Assembly: GCA_963836015.1 (NCBI GenBank)
Contig: CAWIIF010000001.1
Coordinates: 248,001 to 312,000 of the forward strand
DNA: 64,000 nucleotides
Direction of reading: 5' to 3'
DNA from: CAWCDJ01 sp963836015
Lineage (GTDB): Bacteria > Acidobacteriota > Terriglobia > Bryobacterales > Bryobacteraceae
A program made the translations under genes and the position numbers. Below, one piece after another: positions 1 through 8,234 of this stretch; the first letter of the stretch is position 1, and every line of letters begins with the position of its first letter. A model generated the notes under the pieces. The model was not told the DNA's origin, did not search any database, and saw only the letters and a list, made by a program, of their open reading frames with translations.

Positions 1-2
1 CG

Positions 3-1373
3 CCCAACATTCTCTACATCATGGCCGACGATCACGCCGCCCACGCCATCTCCGCGTACGGCAGCCGCATCAATCGCACCCCCCATATCGATCGCATCGC
101 GGCCGGCGGGGCGCGCTTCACCAACTGCTTCTGCACCAATTCCATTTGCACCCCCAGCCGCGCCGCCATCCTCACCGGGCAGTACAGCCACAAGAACGGC
201 GTCTACACCCTGGATGACCGCCTCGACCCCGCCCGCAACCACGTCGGCAAGGAGCTGCAGAAGGCCGGATACCAGACCGCCATGATCGGCAAATGGCACC
301 TGGCCAGCGATCCCACCGGCTTCGACTACTGGAACATCCTGCCCGGCCAGGGCGTCTACTACGACCCGGTCTTCATCGAAGGCGGCCGGCGCACCCAGCA
401 CAAAGGCTACTGCACCGACCTCATCGCCGATTTCACTTTGAACTGGCTGCAGCAGCGCGACCCGTCCAAGCCCTTCTTCGCCATGTGCCACCACAAGGCC
501 CCGCACCGCCCCTGGCAGCCCGCACCCAAGTATCAGGACCTCTTCAAGGACCAGGCCATCCCCGAGCCCGACAACCTCTATGACCACTACGAAGGCCGCG
601 CCCGCTCCGTCGCCGGCGTCAAAATGAGGGTCGGGGAAAACATGACCAAAACCGACGTGAAGACCGATCTCCCTCCCGGCCTTCACGGCGATGCCCTGCG
701 CAAGTGGGCCTACCAGCTCTACATCAAGGACTACCTCCGCTGCATCCAGAGCGTGGACGACAACGTGGGCCGCCTGCTCGATTACCTCGAGTCCGCGAAG
801 CTGGCCCAGGACACCATCGTGATTTATACATCCGACCAGGGTTTCTTCCTCGGCGACCACGGCTGGTTCGACAAGCGGCTGATGTACGAAGAGTCGCTCC
901 GCATGCCTTTCCTCATGCGCTACCCCGCCGGGATCCGCCCCGGCACGGTCAATCGCGACATGGTGCTGAATATCGATTTCGCCCCGCTGTTCCTCGACTA
1001 CGCCGGCGCGAAGCCCCCCGACGAAATGCAGGGCCGCAGCTTCCGCGCCAACGTGGAAGGCCATACCCCGAAGAACTGGCGCAAGGCCATGTACTACCGC
1101 TATTGGATGCACAACGACAACGACCACCACGTGCCCGGCCACTACGGCATCCGCACCGATCGCTGGAAGCTCATCGATTACTACGGCCGCCCGCTCGATA
1201 AGAGCGGCGCCCACCCGCCCGATACGCCCCCGGAGTGGGAGCTCTTCGACATGCGCAACGATCCGCACGAGATGAACAATCTCTATTCCGATCCCAAGCA
1301 CGCGGCCGTCGTTCGGCGGTTGAAGGCCGAGCTCGACCGTCTGCAGAGAGAGGCCGGAGACAGTCCGGCGTAA
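3..1373 (+). CDS. Sulfatase family hydrolase, 5' end outside window
   Basis: Formylglycine-dependent sulfatase, expected to hydrolyse sulfate esters, probably of polysaccharides, outside the cytoplasm. The reading frame is open to the window edge and begins with the family's N-terminal metal-site motif (PNILYIMADDH), so the start and any signal peptide lie upstream. The C-T-P-S-R motif, whose Cys becomes formylglycine, is 43 residues after the first in-window Met. Later landmarks are a GKWHL segment, TSDQG and GDHGWFDKR, which supply metal and substrate ligands. The C-terminal LFDMRNDPHEMNNL is typical of the family. The next gene starts 7 bases after the stop, so the two are probably co-transcribed. 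Family assignment is secure; the substrate is not known. Confidence 0.93.
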   Translation, partial: PNILYIMADDHAAHAISAYGSRINRTPHIDRIAAGGARFTNCFCTNSICTPSRAAILTGQYSHKNGVYTLDDRLDPARNHVGKELQKAGYQTAMIGKWHLASDPTGFDYWNILPGQGVYYDPVFIEGGRRTQHKGYCTDLIADFTLNWLQQRDPSKPFFAMCHHKAPHRPWQPAPKYQDLFKDQAIPEPDNLYDHYEGRARSVAGVKMRVGENMTKTDVKTDLPPGLHGDALRKWAYQLYIKDYLRCIQSVDDNVGRLLDYLESAKLAQDTIVIYTSDQGFFLGDHGWFDKRLMYEESLRMPFLMRYPAGIRPGTVNRDMVLNIDFAPLFLDYAGAKPPDEMQGRSFRANVEGHTPKNWRKAMYYRYWMHNDNDHHVPGHYGIRTDRWKLIDYYGRPLDKSGAHPPDTPPEWELFDMRNDPHEMNNLYSDPKHAAVVRRLKAELDRLQREAGDSPA

Positions 1374-1380
1374 GGTCCCG

Positions 1381-2247
1381 ATGAAGCTCCTCCTGCCGGT
1401 CGTGTGGCTCGCCGCGGCGGCTTTCGCCCAGGACACCCGGGTGATTCTGCTGGGCACCGGCACGCCCAACCCGGAACCGGAGCACAGCGGACCGGCCGTG
1501 GCCGTCGTCTCCGGCGATGGCGTCTACATCGTGGATGCCGGCCCCGGCGTGGTCCGCCGCGCCGCCGAGGCGGGAATCGGCATGGAGCAGTTGACCCGCG
1601 CCTTCATCACCCACCTGCACTCCGATCACACCGTCGGCCTGCCTGACTTGATCTTCACCCCCGCCGTCACCGGCCGCCGGGAGCCTTTCGAGATCTACGG
1701 CCCTCCCGGCCTGCGTGCCATGATCCTCGACATCATGGATGCCTGGAAAGAGGACATCGACATCCGCCTGAACGGCCTCGAGCACGGGGTCAAACAGGCC
1801 TACGTGGTGCATGTGCACGAGGTCAAGCCCGGCGAAATTTACCGCGATGCCCGCGTCAAAGTCTCAGCCATCCCGGTTTCCCACGGCTCCTGGAAGTACG
1901 CCTACGCCTATCGCTTCGACGCCGGCGGCAAGGTGATCGTCATCTCCGGCGACACGACGCCGAACGACCGTCTCGCCGAAGCCGCCCGCGGCTGCGACAT
2001 ACTGGTCCACGAGGTCTATTCGAAAAAAGGCTGGGAAGCGCGCACTCCCGAATGGCGCGTCTACCATTCCGCCTTTCACACGTCCGCCGTCGAGCTCGGC
2101 AAACTGGCTGCGCGCATCCAGCCCGGAAAGCTGGTCTTGTATCACGAACTCCCCATGGGCCAGCCCCCTGAGGAACTCCTGGACGAGATCCGCGAGAACT
2201 TCCACGGCACCGTAATCTACGGCGAAGACCTGCAGGTAATCCGTTAG
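1381..2247 (+). CDS. Exported metallo-beta-lactamase-fold hydrolase (RNase Z / arylsulfatase-like)
   Basis: 288-residue MBL-fold protein. The metal-binding motif HLHSDH is followed by VGLPDL, as in the RNase Z/AtsA-like branch. A further HGSW segment, a GDT motif and a C-terminal YHELPMG complete the dinuclear zinc site. The first 16 residues (MKLLLPVVWLAAAAFA) look like a Sec signal peptide, so the enzyme probably acts in the periplasm. That argues against a tRNA-processing role and for a hydrolase working on small esters. It lies 7 bases behind the sulfatase in the same orientation, consistent with a two-gene operon. An AAGG sequence a few bases before the ATG can serve as ribosome-binding site. 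The exact substrate cannot be read from sequence. Confidence 0.88.
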   Translation: MKLLLPVVWLAAAAFAQDTRVILLGTGTPNPEPEHSGPAVAVVSGDGVYIVDAGPGVVRRAAEAGIGMEQLTRAFITHLHSDHTVGLPDLIFTPAVTGRREPFEIYGPPGLRAMILDIMDAWKEDIDIRLNGLEHGVKQAYVVHVHEVKPGEIYRDARVKVSAIPVSHGSWKYAYAYRFDAGGKVIVISGDTTPNDRLAEAARGCDILVHEVYSKKGWEARTPEWRVYHSAFHTSAVELGKLAARIQPGKLVLYHELPMGQPPEELLDEIRENFHGTVIYGEDLQVIR

Positions 2248-2257
2248 CCCGGCCCGC

Positions 2258-3184
2258 CTACGACCCGTATTCCCGCGGCAGCAGCAGCGTCAGGGCGTCC
2301 GGCACAATCTGGATCTCCGCCGGCAGGTGGCCTGCGAATTCGCCGTCGATCTGTATGTAGACGCGCCGGTCCTCCGGGGCGGCCAACTTCAGGCTGTCGG
2401 TACGGCGCACGGTCACCCCCTTCATCCCCGATAGCCGGTTAAGCGCCATCCCGCCGAAATACTTGACGTACCGCACCGACGAGCGGCCTTCGAAAAGCAC
2501 CGCTTCGAAGCAGTCGTCCAGCAGCGTCACGCTGGGAGCGATCTGAAAATCGCCGCCGTAATTCCGCACCCGGCTCACTAGCGCGAAGGAACACTCGCGC
2601 GCCTCGCCTCCGAAGCCCGCCTGAAACTGGGCCAGGCGCCGGCCGAGCAGGCTCCAGCCCGCCAGCCAGTAAGCGAATTTGCCGGTACGCGCCTTCAGGC
2701 CGGAACTCACGTGATACACGATGTGGGCGTCCAGCCCCACCCCCGCCATGCAAAGAAAATGGCGGGATACCCGCCCCCCGTCGCACGTGAGGCGGCCCAC
2801 CGCGATGCGGCGCGGCTCCAGCTCGTCCAGCCTCGCCGCGGCTCGCTCCACCCGCGACCCGAGTTTCGTCTCCATGGCCAGCACGTTGGCCGTCCCCGCC
2901 GGCAGAATGGCCAGCGGCACCGGCGAGTGGATCATGCCCTCGGCCGCCTCGTTGATGGTGCCGTCGCCGCCCGCGACAATCACCAGGTCGGCGCCGCGCC
3001 CGATGTGTTCGCACGCAATCCCGCCCGCGGTTCTCGGCCCGGTCGTCGGCGCGAGAGTCACCTGGCGGCCCGCCTTTCGCAGGATCGATGCGGCCCGGTC
3101 GAGAAGCGCGGCGCCGTTCCTCCCGAATTTGCCCGCACGAGGATTGTAGATGAGGACCGCGTTCTTATAGGCTGTGATTGGAAT
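2258..3184 (-). CDS. Diacylglycerol/sphingosine-kinase-like lipid kinase (YegS/DagK type), non-canonical start
   Basis: Lipid kinase of the DAGK catalytic family, expected to phosphorylate diacylglycerol or a related lipid at the inner membrane. The N-terminal nucleotide-binding segment NAVLIYNPRAGK, the GGDGTINEAAEG loop and PLAILPAGTANVLA are all diagnostic. The C-terminal half has the usual beta-sandwich with IQIDGEFAG. The frame is open far upstream, but only as an antisense shadow of ligA. No ATG, GTG or TTG lies between the ligA divergence and NAVLIYNPRAGK. The start used here is an ATT (3184) behind a purine-rich CGGGAG; an ATC two codons on is equally possible. An internal GTG near 3070 would remove the conserved N-terminus. 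Function is secure, the start is not. Confidence 0.85.
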   Translation of the reverse strand: MPITAYKNAVLIYNPRAGKFGRNGAALLDRAASILRKAGRQVTLAPTTGPRTAGGIACEHIGRGADLVIVAGGDGTINEAAEGMIHSPVPLAILPAGTANVLAMETKLGSRVERAAARLDELEPRRIAVGRLTCDGGRVSRHFLCMAGVGLDAHIVYHVSSGLKARTGKFAYWLAGWSLLGRRLAQFQAGFGGEARECSFALVSRVRNYGGDFQIAPSVTLLDDCFEAVLFEGRSSVRYVKYFGGMALNRLSGMKGVTVRRTDSLKLAAPEDRRVYIQIDGEFAGHLPAEIQIVPDALTLLLPREYGS

Positions 3185-3223
3185 ATTCTCCCGGTTCCTC
3201 GTTAAATTATAGTTGAGAGGCCG

Positions 3224-5212
3224 ATGAAAGATCCCGCCCGCGAAATCGAGTCGCTTCGCGACCAGCTGCGCCGCCACGAATACCTGTACTACGTGGCCGA
3301 CCAGCCCGAAATCACGGATGCCGAATATGACGCCCTGATGCGCAGCCTGCAGGCGCTCGAGGCCGAGCATCCGGAGCATGCCGCCGCGGACTCCCCTACC
3401 CAGCGGGTCGGAGGCAAGCCGCGCGAAGGGTTCGTCAAAGTCCGCCACAGCTCCCCCATGCTCAGCCTGGATAATGCCCTCAACGAGGCCGAGCTGCGCG
3501 CCTTCGACCGGCGCGTGAAGGAACTGCTGGAAGACCGGCCCTACCTGTACGTGGCGGAGCTCAAGATGGACGGCCTCTCCATGGCCGCCCATTATCGCGA
3601 CGGCCAGTTCTTCCAGGCTGTGACCCGCGGCGACGGCGCCGTGGGCGAGGACGTCACCGAAAACGCGCGCACCATCCGCTCCCTCCCCCTGCGCGTCCGG
3701 ACCACCCTCCCGGCCTTCGAGGTCCGCGGAGAGACCGTCATGAACCGGCGCGCCTTCGAGCGCCTCAACGCGGAGCGCGATGACCGCGGCCTCTCCCGCT
3801 TCGCTAACCCGCGCAACGCCGCGGCCGGTTCGCTCCGCCTCCTCGAGCCCCAGGTCACCGCCGCGCGCCGGCTCGATTACTATCCCTACTTTCTGCTGGT
3901 GGACGGGCAGCCGGCCTTCGACAGCCATTGGGAATCCCTCGAAGAGCTGGCCCGCATGGGCTTCAAGGTGAACCGCCACCGCCGCCTGTGCGGCGACGTC
4001 GACATGGTTCTGGCCTTCTGCGCGGAATGGGAAGCCCGCCGCGATGACCTGCCATACGAAATCGACGGCGTCGTGGTGAAGGTCGATTCCATCGAGCAGC
4101 AGCGCCGCCTCGGCTTCACCGCCAAGGCCCCCCGCTGGGCCATCGCCTTCAAGTATCCCGCCCGCCAGGCGGTCACCACGGTGGATAACATCGAGGTGCA
4201 GGTGGGCCGCACCGGGACCCTGACCCCCGTGGCACACCTCAAACCCGTCGAGGTGAGCGGCGTCACCGTCTCCCGCGCCACCCTCCACAACGAGGACGAA
4301 ATCGAGAGGCTGGGCCTCCAGATCGGCGACGAAGTGGTGATCGAACGGTCCGGCGACGTCATTCCCAAGGTGGTCCGCGTCCACTCCCAGGGCTCCTACC
4401 GCAAAAAATTCCACATGCCCGCCAAATGCCCGGTCTGCGGCGGCACCGTGGTGCGGGAGGAAGGCGAGGCCGCCAGCCGCTGCATCAATACCAACTGCTC
4501 GGCCCGCCTCAAGGAGTCCATCCTGCATTTCGCTTCCCGCGGCGTTATGAACATCGATGGAGTGGGCGAGGCCCTGGTCGATCAACTGGTGGATCGCGGA
4601 ATGGTCACCAGCGTCGCCGACCTCTACGATCTCAGCATCGGGAAGCTGATGACGCTCGAGCGCATGGGCAAGAAATCGGCGTCCAACGTCGCCTACAACA
4701 TCGAGAATTCCAAGAAGAACCCGCTGCCGCGCGTCCTGACGGCCCTCGGGATCCGCTTCGTCGGCGAGCGCACCGCCGTCTTCCTGGCCGAGGCGTTCGG
4801 CAGCCTGGATGCCATCGCCCGCGCCGGCGTCGAGGGCCTGCAAACCGCCGAGGAAGTCGGCCCGCGGGTGGCCGAGAGCATCTTCCAGTTCTTCCGGGAG
4901 CCCCGGAATCGCGAGCTGGTGGAACGCCTCCGCGGCGCCGGTTTGGATTTCACGTACCGCGCCGAGCGGCCCACCGACGGACCGCTCCGTGGCTTGACGT
5001 TCGTCCTCACCGGCACTCTGCCCAACCTGAACCGGGAGGAGGCGACCCGGCTGATCGAGACCGCCGGCGGCAAAGTCAGCTCCTCGGTCAGCAAAAAGAC
5101 CAACTTCGTGGTGGCGGGCGCTGATGCCGGCTCCAAGCTCCACAAGGCCCAGGAACTCGGCGTCAAGATTCTCAGCGAAGACGACCTGCTGAAGCTCGTC
5201 AAGACCGCTTGA
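3224..5212 (+). CDS. ligA: NAD-dependent DNA ligase LigA
   Basis: 662-residue NAD+-dependent DNA ligase that seals nicks in replication and repair. The N-terminal Ia domain (HEYLYYVADQPEITDAEYD) binds NMN. The adenylation motif K-M-D-G has its nucleophilic Lys at residue 114. The OB fold follows, then a four-Cys zinc finger around residues 400-425 (CPVCGG ... CINTNC), helix-hairpin-helix repeats, and a C-terminal BRCT domain from about residue 585 (GLTFVLTGTLPNLNREEA). Length matches the family. ATG with GAGAGG just upstream. It is transcribed divergently from the lipid kinase across only about 40 bases. Its last 14 bases overlap a convergent gene remnant. Confidence 0.98.
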   Translation: MKDPAREIESLRDQLRRHEYLYYVADQPEITDAEYDALMRSLQALEAEHPEHAAADSPTQRVGGKPREGFVKVRHSSPMLSLDNALNEAELRAFDRRVKELLEDRPYLYVAELKMDGLSMAAHYRDGQFFQAVTRGDGAVGEDVTENARTIRSLPLRVRTTLPAFEVRGETVMNRRAFERLNAERDDRGLSRFANPRNAAAGSLRLLEPQVTAARRLDYYPYFLLVDGQPAFDSHWESLEELARMGFKVNRHRRLCGDVDMVLAFCAEWEARRDDLPYEIDGVVVKVDSIEQQRRLGFTAKAPRWAIAFKYPARQAVTTVDNIEVQVGRTGTLTPVAHLKPVEVSGVTVSRATLHNEDEIERLGLQIGDEVVIERSGDVIPKVVRVHSQGSYRKKFHMPAKCPVCGGTVVREEGEAASRCINTNCSARLKESILHFASRGVMNIDGVGEALVDQLVDRGMVTSVADLYDLSIGKLMTLERMGKKSASNVAYNIENSKKNPLPRVLTALGIRFVGERTAVFLAEAFGSLDAIARAGVEGLQTAEEVGPRVAESIFQFFREPRNRELVERLRGAGLDFTYRAERPTDGPLRGLTFVLTGTLPNLNREEATRLIETAGGKVSSSVSKKTNFVVAGADAGSKLHKAQELGVKILSEDDLLKLVKTA

Positions 5213-5324
5213 GGCGGATTTCCGGAACCTCGATGATGCGCACGCCCTCCGGCTTCCGGCAGACCAGGTTCCGGGTGGCGCAATCACTGAGCCGCGAATT
5301 GACGTAAGGCCTCTTGAAGCGCTG
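5199..5324 (-). pseudogene. 3' remnant of an unidentified gene, convergent with ligA
   Basis: A 41-codon open frame read leftwards, stopping 14 bases inside the ligA 3' end. The peptide begins QRFKRPYVNSRLSDCATRNL and continues with a segment containing GVRIIEVPEI. Third positions are mostly G or C, as in real genes here, and the sequence does not look like an antisense artefact. It has no start: the frame runs into a TAA (5325-5327) inside the beginning of the next, oppositely oriented gene. I read it as the C-terminal tail of a gene whose front was lost when the GH63-like gene arrived. I do not recognise the family. Moderate to low confidence. Confidence 0.4.
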
Positions 5325-7176
5325 TTATGGTTTGATGATGCGCTGGATTTTGGCCCTGGTCCTTCCCTTCTCTCTGGCTGCCCAGTCCCCCCATGAATAT
5401 GACGCGCTGCAGAAGCGGTTGGCGCGCGGGTGGAACACGTGGGACGTTAACAGCGTGACGGAGCAGGTGCTTCTTCCGGAAGGGTTCACCATACGGGTTG
5501 GGCTCAAGCACAACTCCAGCCTGAACTCGGACGCATTCCTGTCCGATGCGCTTATCGGGCGTCAGGGGCAGGGGGTCGAACAGGTCTTTCCGGGACCGCA
5601 CACCTGGAACGGCTCATTTACGGAACTGCGCCTTTCCTGGCGTGGCATCAGCCTGGTCCTACAGAGTGCGCACGATGGAGATGACCTCGTCATGCTGGCC
5701 ACTCCCGCCGGCGCCAAAGAGGCCGTCCCCCCTGTTTTGGTCTTTTCCGCCGGCGTGCTGTGGAACCGTCCGGGCAGCGTTTCGCGGACCGGGGAAGTCA
5801 TTGAGTTTCGCGGACCGGCCCGGCAGGTCCGGGTGTACACGACTGCGAAGGACGCGCCTCTTCCGCCAGTGCCCGTCGCCGGCCCCTACTTTGCCGCGGC
5901 GTTGGTGGAACCTGTCGGCCTCAGCACCGGGCGGCCGCGGACGGTGGAACAGATTCGTGCCGTGCTGGCGCGCGAGCGGCCTGCGGGAACTTCGGTGACC
6001 CAGGCAATCGAGACCGTTCTCGGATGGGACACAATCTACGAGCCTTCGAAATCGCGTGTCGTCTCACCCGTAAGTCGCGTGTGGTCCATAGGCTGGGGCG
6101 GTTACGTTCTGTTCGACTGGGACACATTCTTCGCCGCTTCGATGGCGGCTGTCGGGGACCGGGACCTGGCTTACGCCGACGCATTGGAAACCCTGCGGGA
6201 GGAGACGGCCGAGGGGTTCGTTCCAAACTACGCGCGCGCAGGCGACTGGAAGAGCTTCGACCGCTCCGAGCCTCCCGTCGGCGCCATCACCGTCCTCAAC
6301 CTCTACCGGCAATTCAGGGACCGATGGTTCCTGCGCGACGCCTTCGATCCCCTGCTTCGCTGGAACCGCTGGTGGGCAGCGCATCGCAGCGTGGGGAGCT
6401 ATCTGGTTTGGGGGACCGATCCCGAGAACCAGCCCGGGAACCCGGATGACCGATCGGTCGGCACCCTGCAGGCCGCCAGGTTCGAATCGGGCCTGGACAA
6501 CAGCCCCATGTACGACGATGCTCCTTTCGATGCGAAGTCGCACCGCATGCTCCTCGCAGATGTTGGCCTGTTGTCCCTCTACATCGCGGATTGCGACGCG
6601 CTTGCCGAAATCGCAGGCGAGCTGGGCAAGACCGCGGAAGCAAGGGAACTCCGCGCGCGCGGGGAGACCCACCGGGCGGCTCTTCGCACGCTGTGGGACG
6701 AGAAAACCGGGATGTTTCTGAACAAGAATCTCGTGACCGGAGCACTCAGCCCGCGGCTGTCGCCCACGAATTTCTATCCGTTGCTGGCCAAAGCAGCTAC
6801 GCCGGAACAGGCCGCGCGCATGGTTAAAGAACATCTACTGAACCTGGCCGAGTTCTGGGGGGACTGGCCGCTTCCCTCTATCGCACGGTCAGATCCGGCA
6901 TTCCGCGACCAGGAATACTGGCGAGGGCGCGTGTGGGGACCAATGAACTTTCTGGTGTATCTCGGCCTCCTGAACTACGATCAGCCGGGAGCGCGCCGAC
7001 AACTTGCCGAGCGCTCGCTTGCGCTATTCGAGAAGGAATGGAAGCAGAACGGACACGTGCACGAAAACTACAACGCAATCACGGGAGAAGGCGACGACGT
7101 GCACAGCAGTGACCGGTTTTACCACTGGGGAGCCCTCCTCGGGCTGGTCAGCTACATGGAGAACAACCGCCGCTGA
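5314..7176 (+). CDS. Exported GH63-like (MGH1/trehalase-like) glycoside hydrolase
   Basis: 620-residue protein with a signal-peptide-like start (MMRWILALVLPFSLAAQS), a beta-sandwich N-terminal half and an (alpha/alpha)6-barrel C-terminal half. Features typical of the mannosyl-oligosaccharide glucosidase/mannosylglycerate hydrolase group include GGYVLFDWDTFFAASMA, EGFVPNYA, the SPTNFYPL segment, EYWRGRVWGPMNFLVY and HVHENYNAITGEG near the end. Acidic residues in the FDWDTFF and ENYNAITGEG segments are the likely catalytic pair. The TTG at 5314 has AAGG just upstream; an ATG pair at 5335-5340 is an alternative start. Predicted to act in the periplasm or outside on alpha-glucosides or alpha-mannosides; substrate unknown. 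It overlaps the remnant on the other strand. Confidence 0.82.
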   Translation: MKRCYGLMMRWILALVLPFSLAAQSPHEYDALQKRLARGWNTWDVNSVTEQVLLPEGFTIRVGLKHNSSLNSDAFLSDALIGRQGQGVEQVFPGPHTWNGSFTELRLSWRGISLVLQSAHDGDDLVMLATPAGAKEAVPPVLVFSAGVLWNRPGSVSRTGEVIEFRGPARQVRVYTTAKDAPLPPVPVAGPYFAAALVEPVGLSTGRPRTVEQIRAVLARERPAGTSVTQAIETVLGWDTIYEPSKSRVVSPVSRVWSIGWGGYVLFDWDTFFAASMAAVGDRDLAYADALETLREETAEGFVPNYARAGDWKSFDRSEPPVGAITVLNLYRQFRDRWFLRDAFDPLLRWNRWWAAHRSVGSYLVWGTDPENQPGNPDDRSVGTLQAARFESGLDNSPMYDDAPFDAKSHRMLLADVGLLSLYIADCDALAEIAGELGKTAEARELRARGETHRAALRTLWDEKTGMFLNKNLVTGALSPRLSPTNFYPLLAKAATPEQAARMVKEHLLNLAEFWGDWPLPSIARSDPAFRDQEYWRGRVWGPMNFLVYLGLLNYDQPGARRQLAERSLALFEKEWKQNGHVHENYNAITGEGDDVHSSDRFYHWGALLGLVSYMENNRR

Positions 7177-7182
7177 TCGATA

Positions 7183-8082
7183 TCACTTCCGGTTGGCGCC
7201 GGCCAGCGACAGAACCGCTGCGCCAAACAGAAGCGTATCGGCGAAATAGTTGACCCCCTCGACCTGCACGGCGGGAGTCAGGTCTGCCAGCGCCGCGATC
7301 AGGACAGGCCCGTAGATCACCACAACCAGGAGCACAATCCATGCGCCCAGATATGTGGCCGCCATGCGCGTCTTCCGCGCCAGCAGAAAGCAGACGCCGG
7401 CAAGCATGAGGAACGCGCCCGTCACATAGTCGATGGAGGCGCGAACGGGAATCCACGCGGGCATCTGTTTCGCGAGCGGAACTACGGGAAGTCCCAGCGG
7501 ATGGAGAAAGTGCTGAACGCCGAAAAAGATCGCCGCGATCGCGACCGGCACGCGGCCCGCAGTGATGAGGCCCTTACCCTGCCCATCGCGATGCCCGCCC
7601 ATCGCGATTCCCGCCAAAACCCAGCCGGCGCCGCCGAACGACATTTCCCGGACAACGATCGTCCACGGGATTCGGCCTCCGGCGGCGACCGCTCCCGGGA
7701 GATGCAACATCGCCACAAAGAGGAACATCATGGCCCCGAAGAGCAGGCCCGACCACCGCACCTGGCGCTTTGTGGCGATGCTCAGCGATGCGGCGATCAG
7801 CGCAAAGCCGACGAAGTATACCCAAAACATGCGCCACGGCATGTACGACGGCACCAGGGCCAGCATGGACTGCCGGCTGGAAAGATGTTCCGCGCCGAAG
7901 ACCGCCAACGGGATGGCGAAGCACACGTGGGTCAGGGCTACGATCTTGTCGATGCCGCGAGCCTGGGCAATATCGTTCTTCGCGGCCAACAGCCCAATCG
8001 CCAGCAGCGCGAGGCCGGCGGCGGACATCGACAAGGCGGTGCCCGAGAATGAAAGGAATAGGGCGAGAATCGTCGGCTGCAT
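7183..8082 (-). CDS. Multi-pass inner-membrane protein, DoxX-like
   Basis: 299-residue, strongly hydrophobic protein with roughly eight to nine predicted membrane helices, for example LLAIGLLAA near residue 30, FWVYFVGFALIAASLSIA near 90 and YLGAWIVLLVVVIYGPVLI near 245. Charged loops are short. Segments such as GVQHFLHP and PAWIPVRASIDYVTGAFLMLAG resemble DoxX/DoxD-type membrane proteins, whose functions vary (terminal-oxidase subunits, redox adaptors). I have no motif that fixes a role. A good GGGAGG lies just ahead of the ATG. It converges on the GH63-like gene with only 6 bases between stops. Confidence 0.7.
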   Translation of the reverse strand: MQPTILALFLSFSGTALSMSAAGLALLAIGLLAAKNDIAQARGIDKIVALTHVCFAIPLAVFGAEHLSSRQSMLALVPSYMPWRMFWVYFVGFALIAASLSIATKRQVRWSGLLFGAMMFLFVAMLHLPGAVAAGGRIPWTIVVREMSFGGAGWVLAGIAMGGHRDGQGKGLITAGRVPVAIAAIFFGVQHFLHPLGLPVVPLAKQMPAWIPVRASIDYVTGAFLMLAGVCFLLARKTRMAATYLGAWIVLLVVVIYGPVLIAALADLTPAVQVEGVNYFADTLLFGAAVLSLAGANRK

Positions 8083-8096
8083 GGACCTCCCGAAAA

Positions 8097-8201
8097 CGGT
8101 ACAAGCTCCTGAAATTCTACGACAAAGCGGGGTTCAAGACCGCAGGGCGCGGGTGTGCGTGCGGGATCCGCATGCCGGTGTTCCAAAGTTTGAAACTGTG
8201 A
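8097..8201 (+). pseudogene. GNAT-acetyltransferase-like 3' remnant
   Basis: The 34 codons before the TGA at 8199-8201 encode YKLLKFYDKAGFKTAGRG and end in MPVFQSLKL. This looks like the last helix-strand unit of a GNAT N-acetyltransferase (xxFYEKxGFxxxGR ... MxxxL). There is no start or acetyl-CoA-binding loop in this frame upstream; the sequence runs into the divergent membrane-protein gene. I infer a truncated, dead 3' end. The match is a short pattern, so a chance resemblance is possible. Confidence 0.4.
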
Positions 8202-8234
8202 GATCCTAATGCCAAAGAACAGGAGGGCAACGAT

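Noticed and set aside
3185..5287. Upstream extension of the lipid-kinase frame across ligA (minus strand)
   Set aside because: It is the antisense of a clear ligA; the translated sequence is low-complexity and has no domain. Only the part left of about 3184 is a gene.
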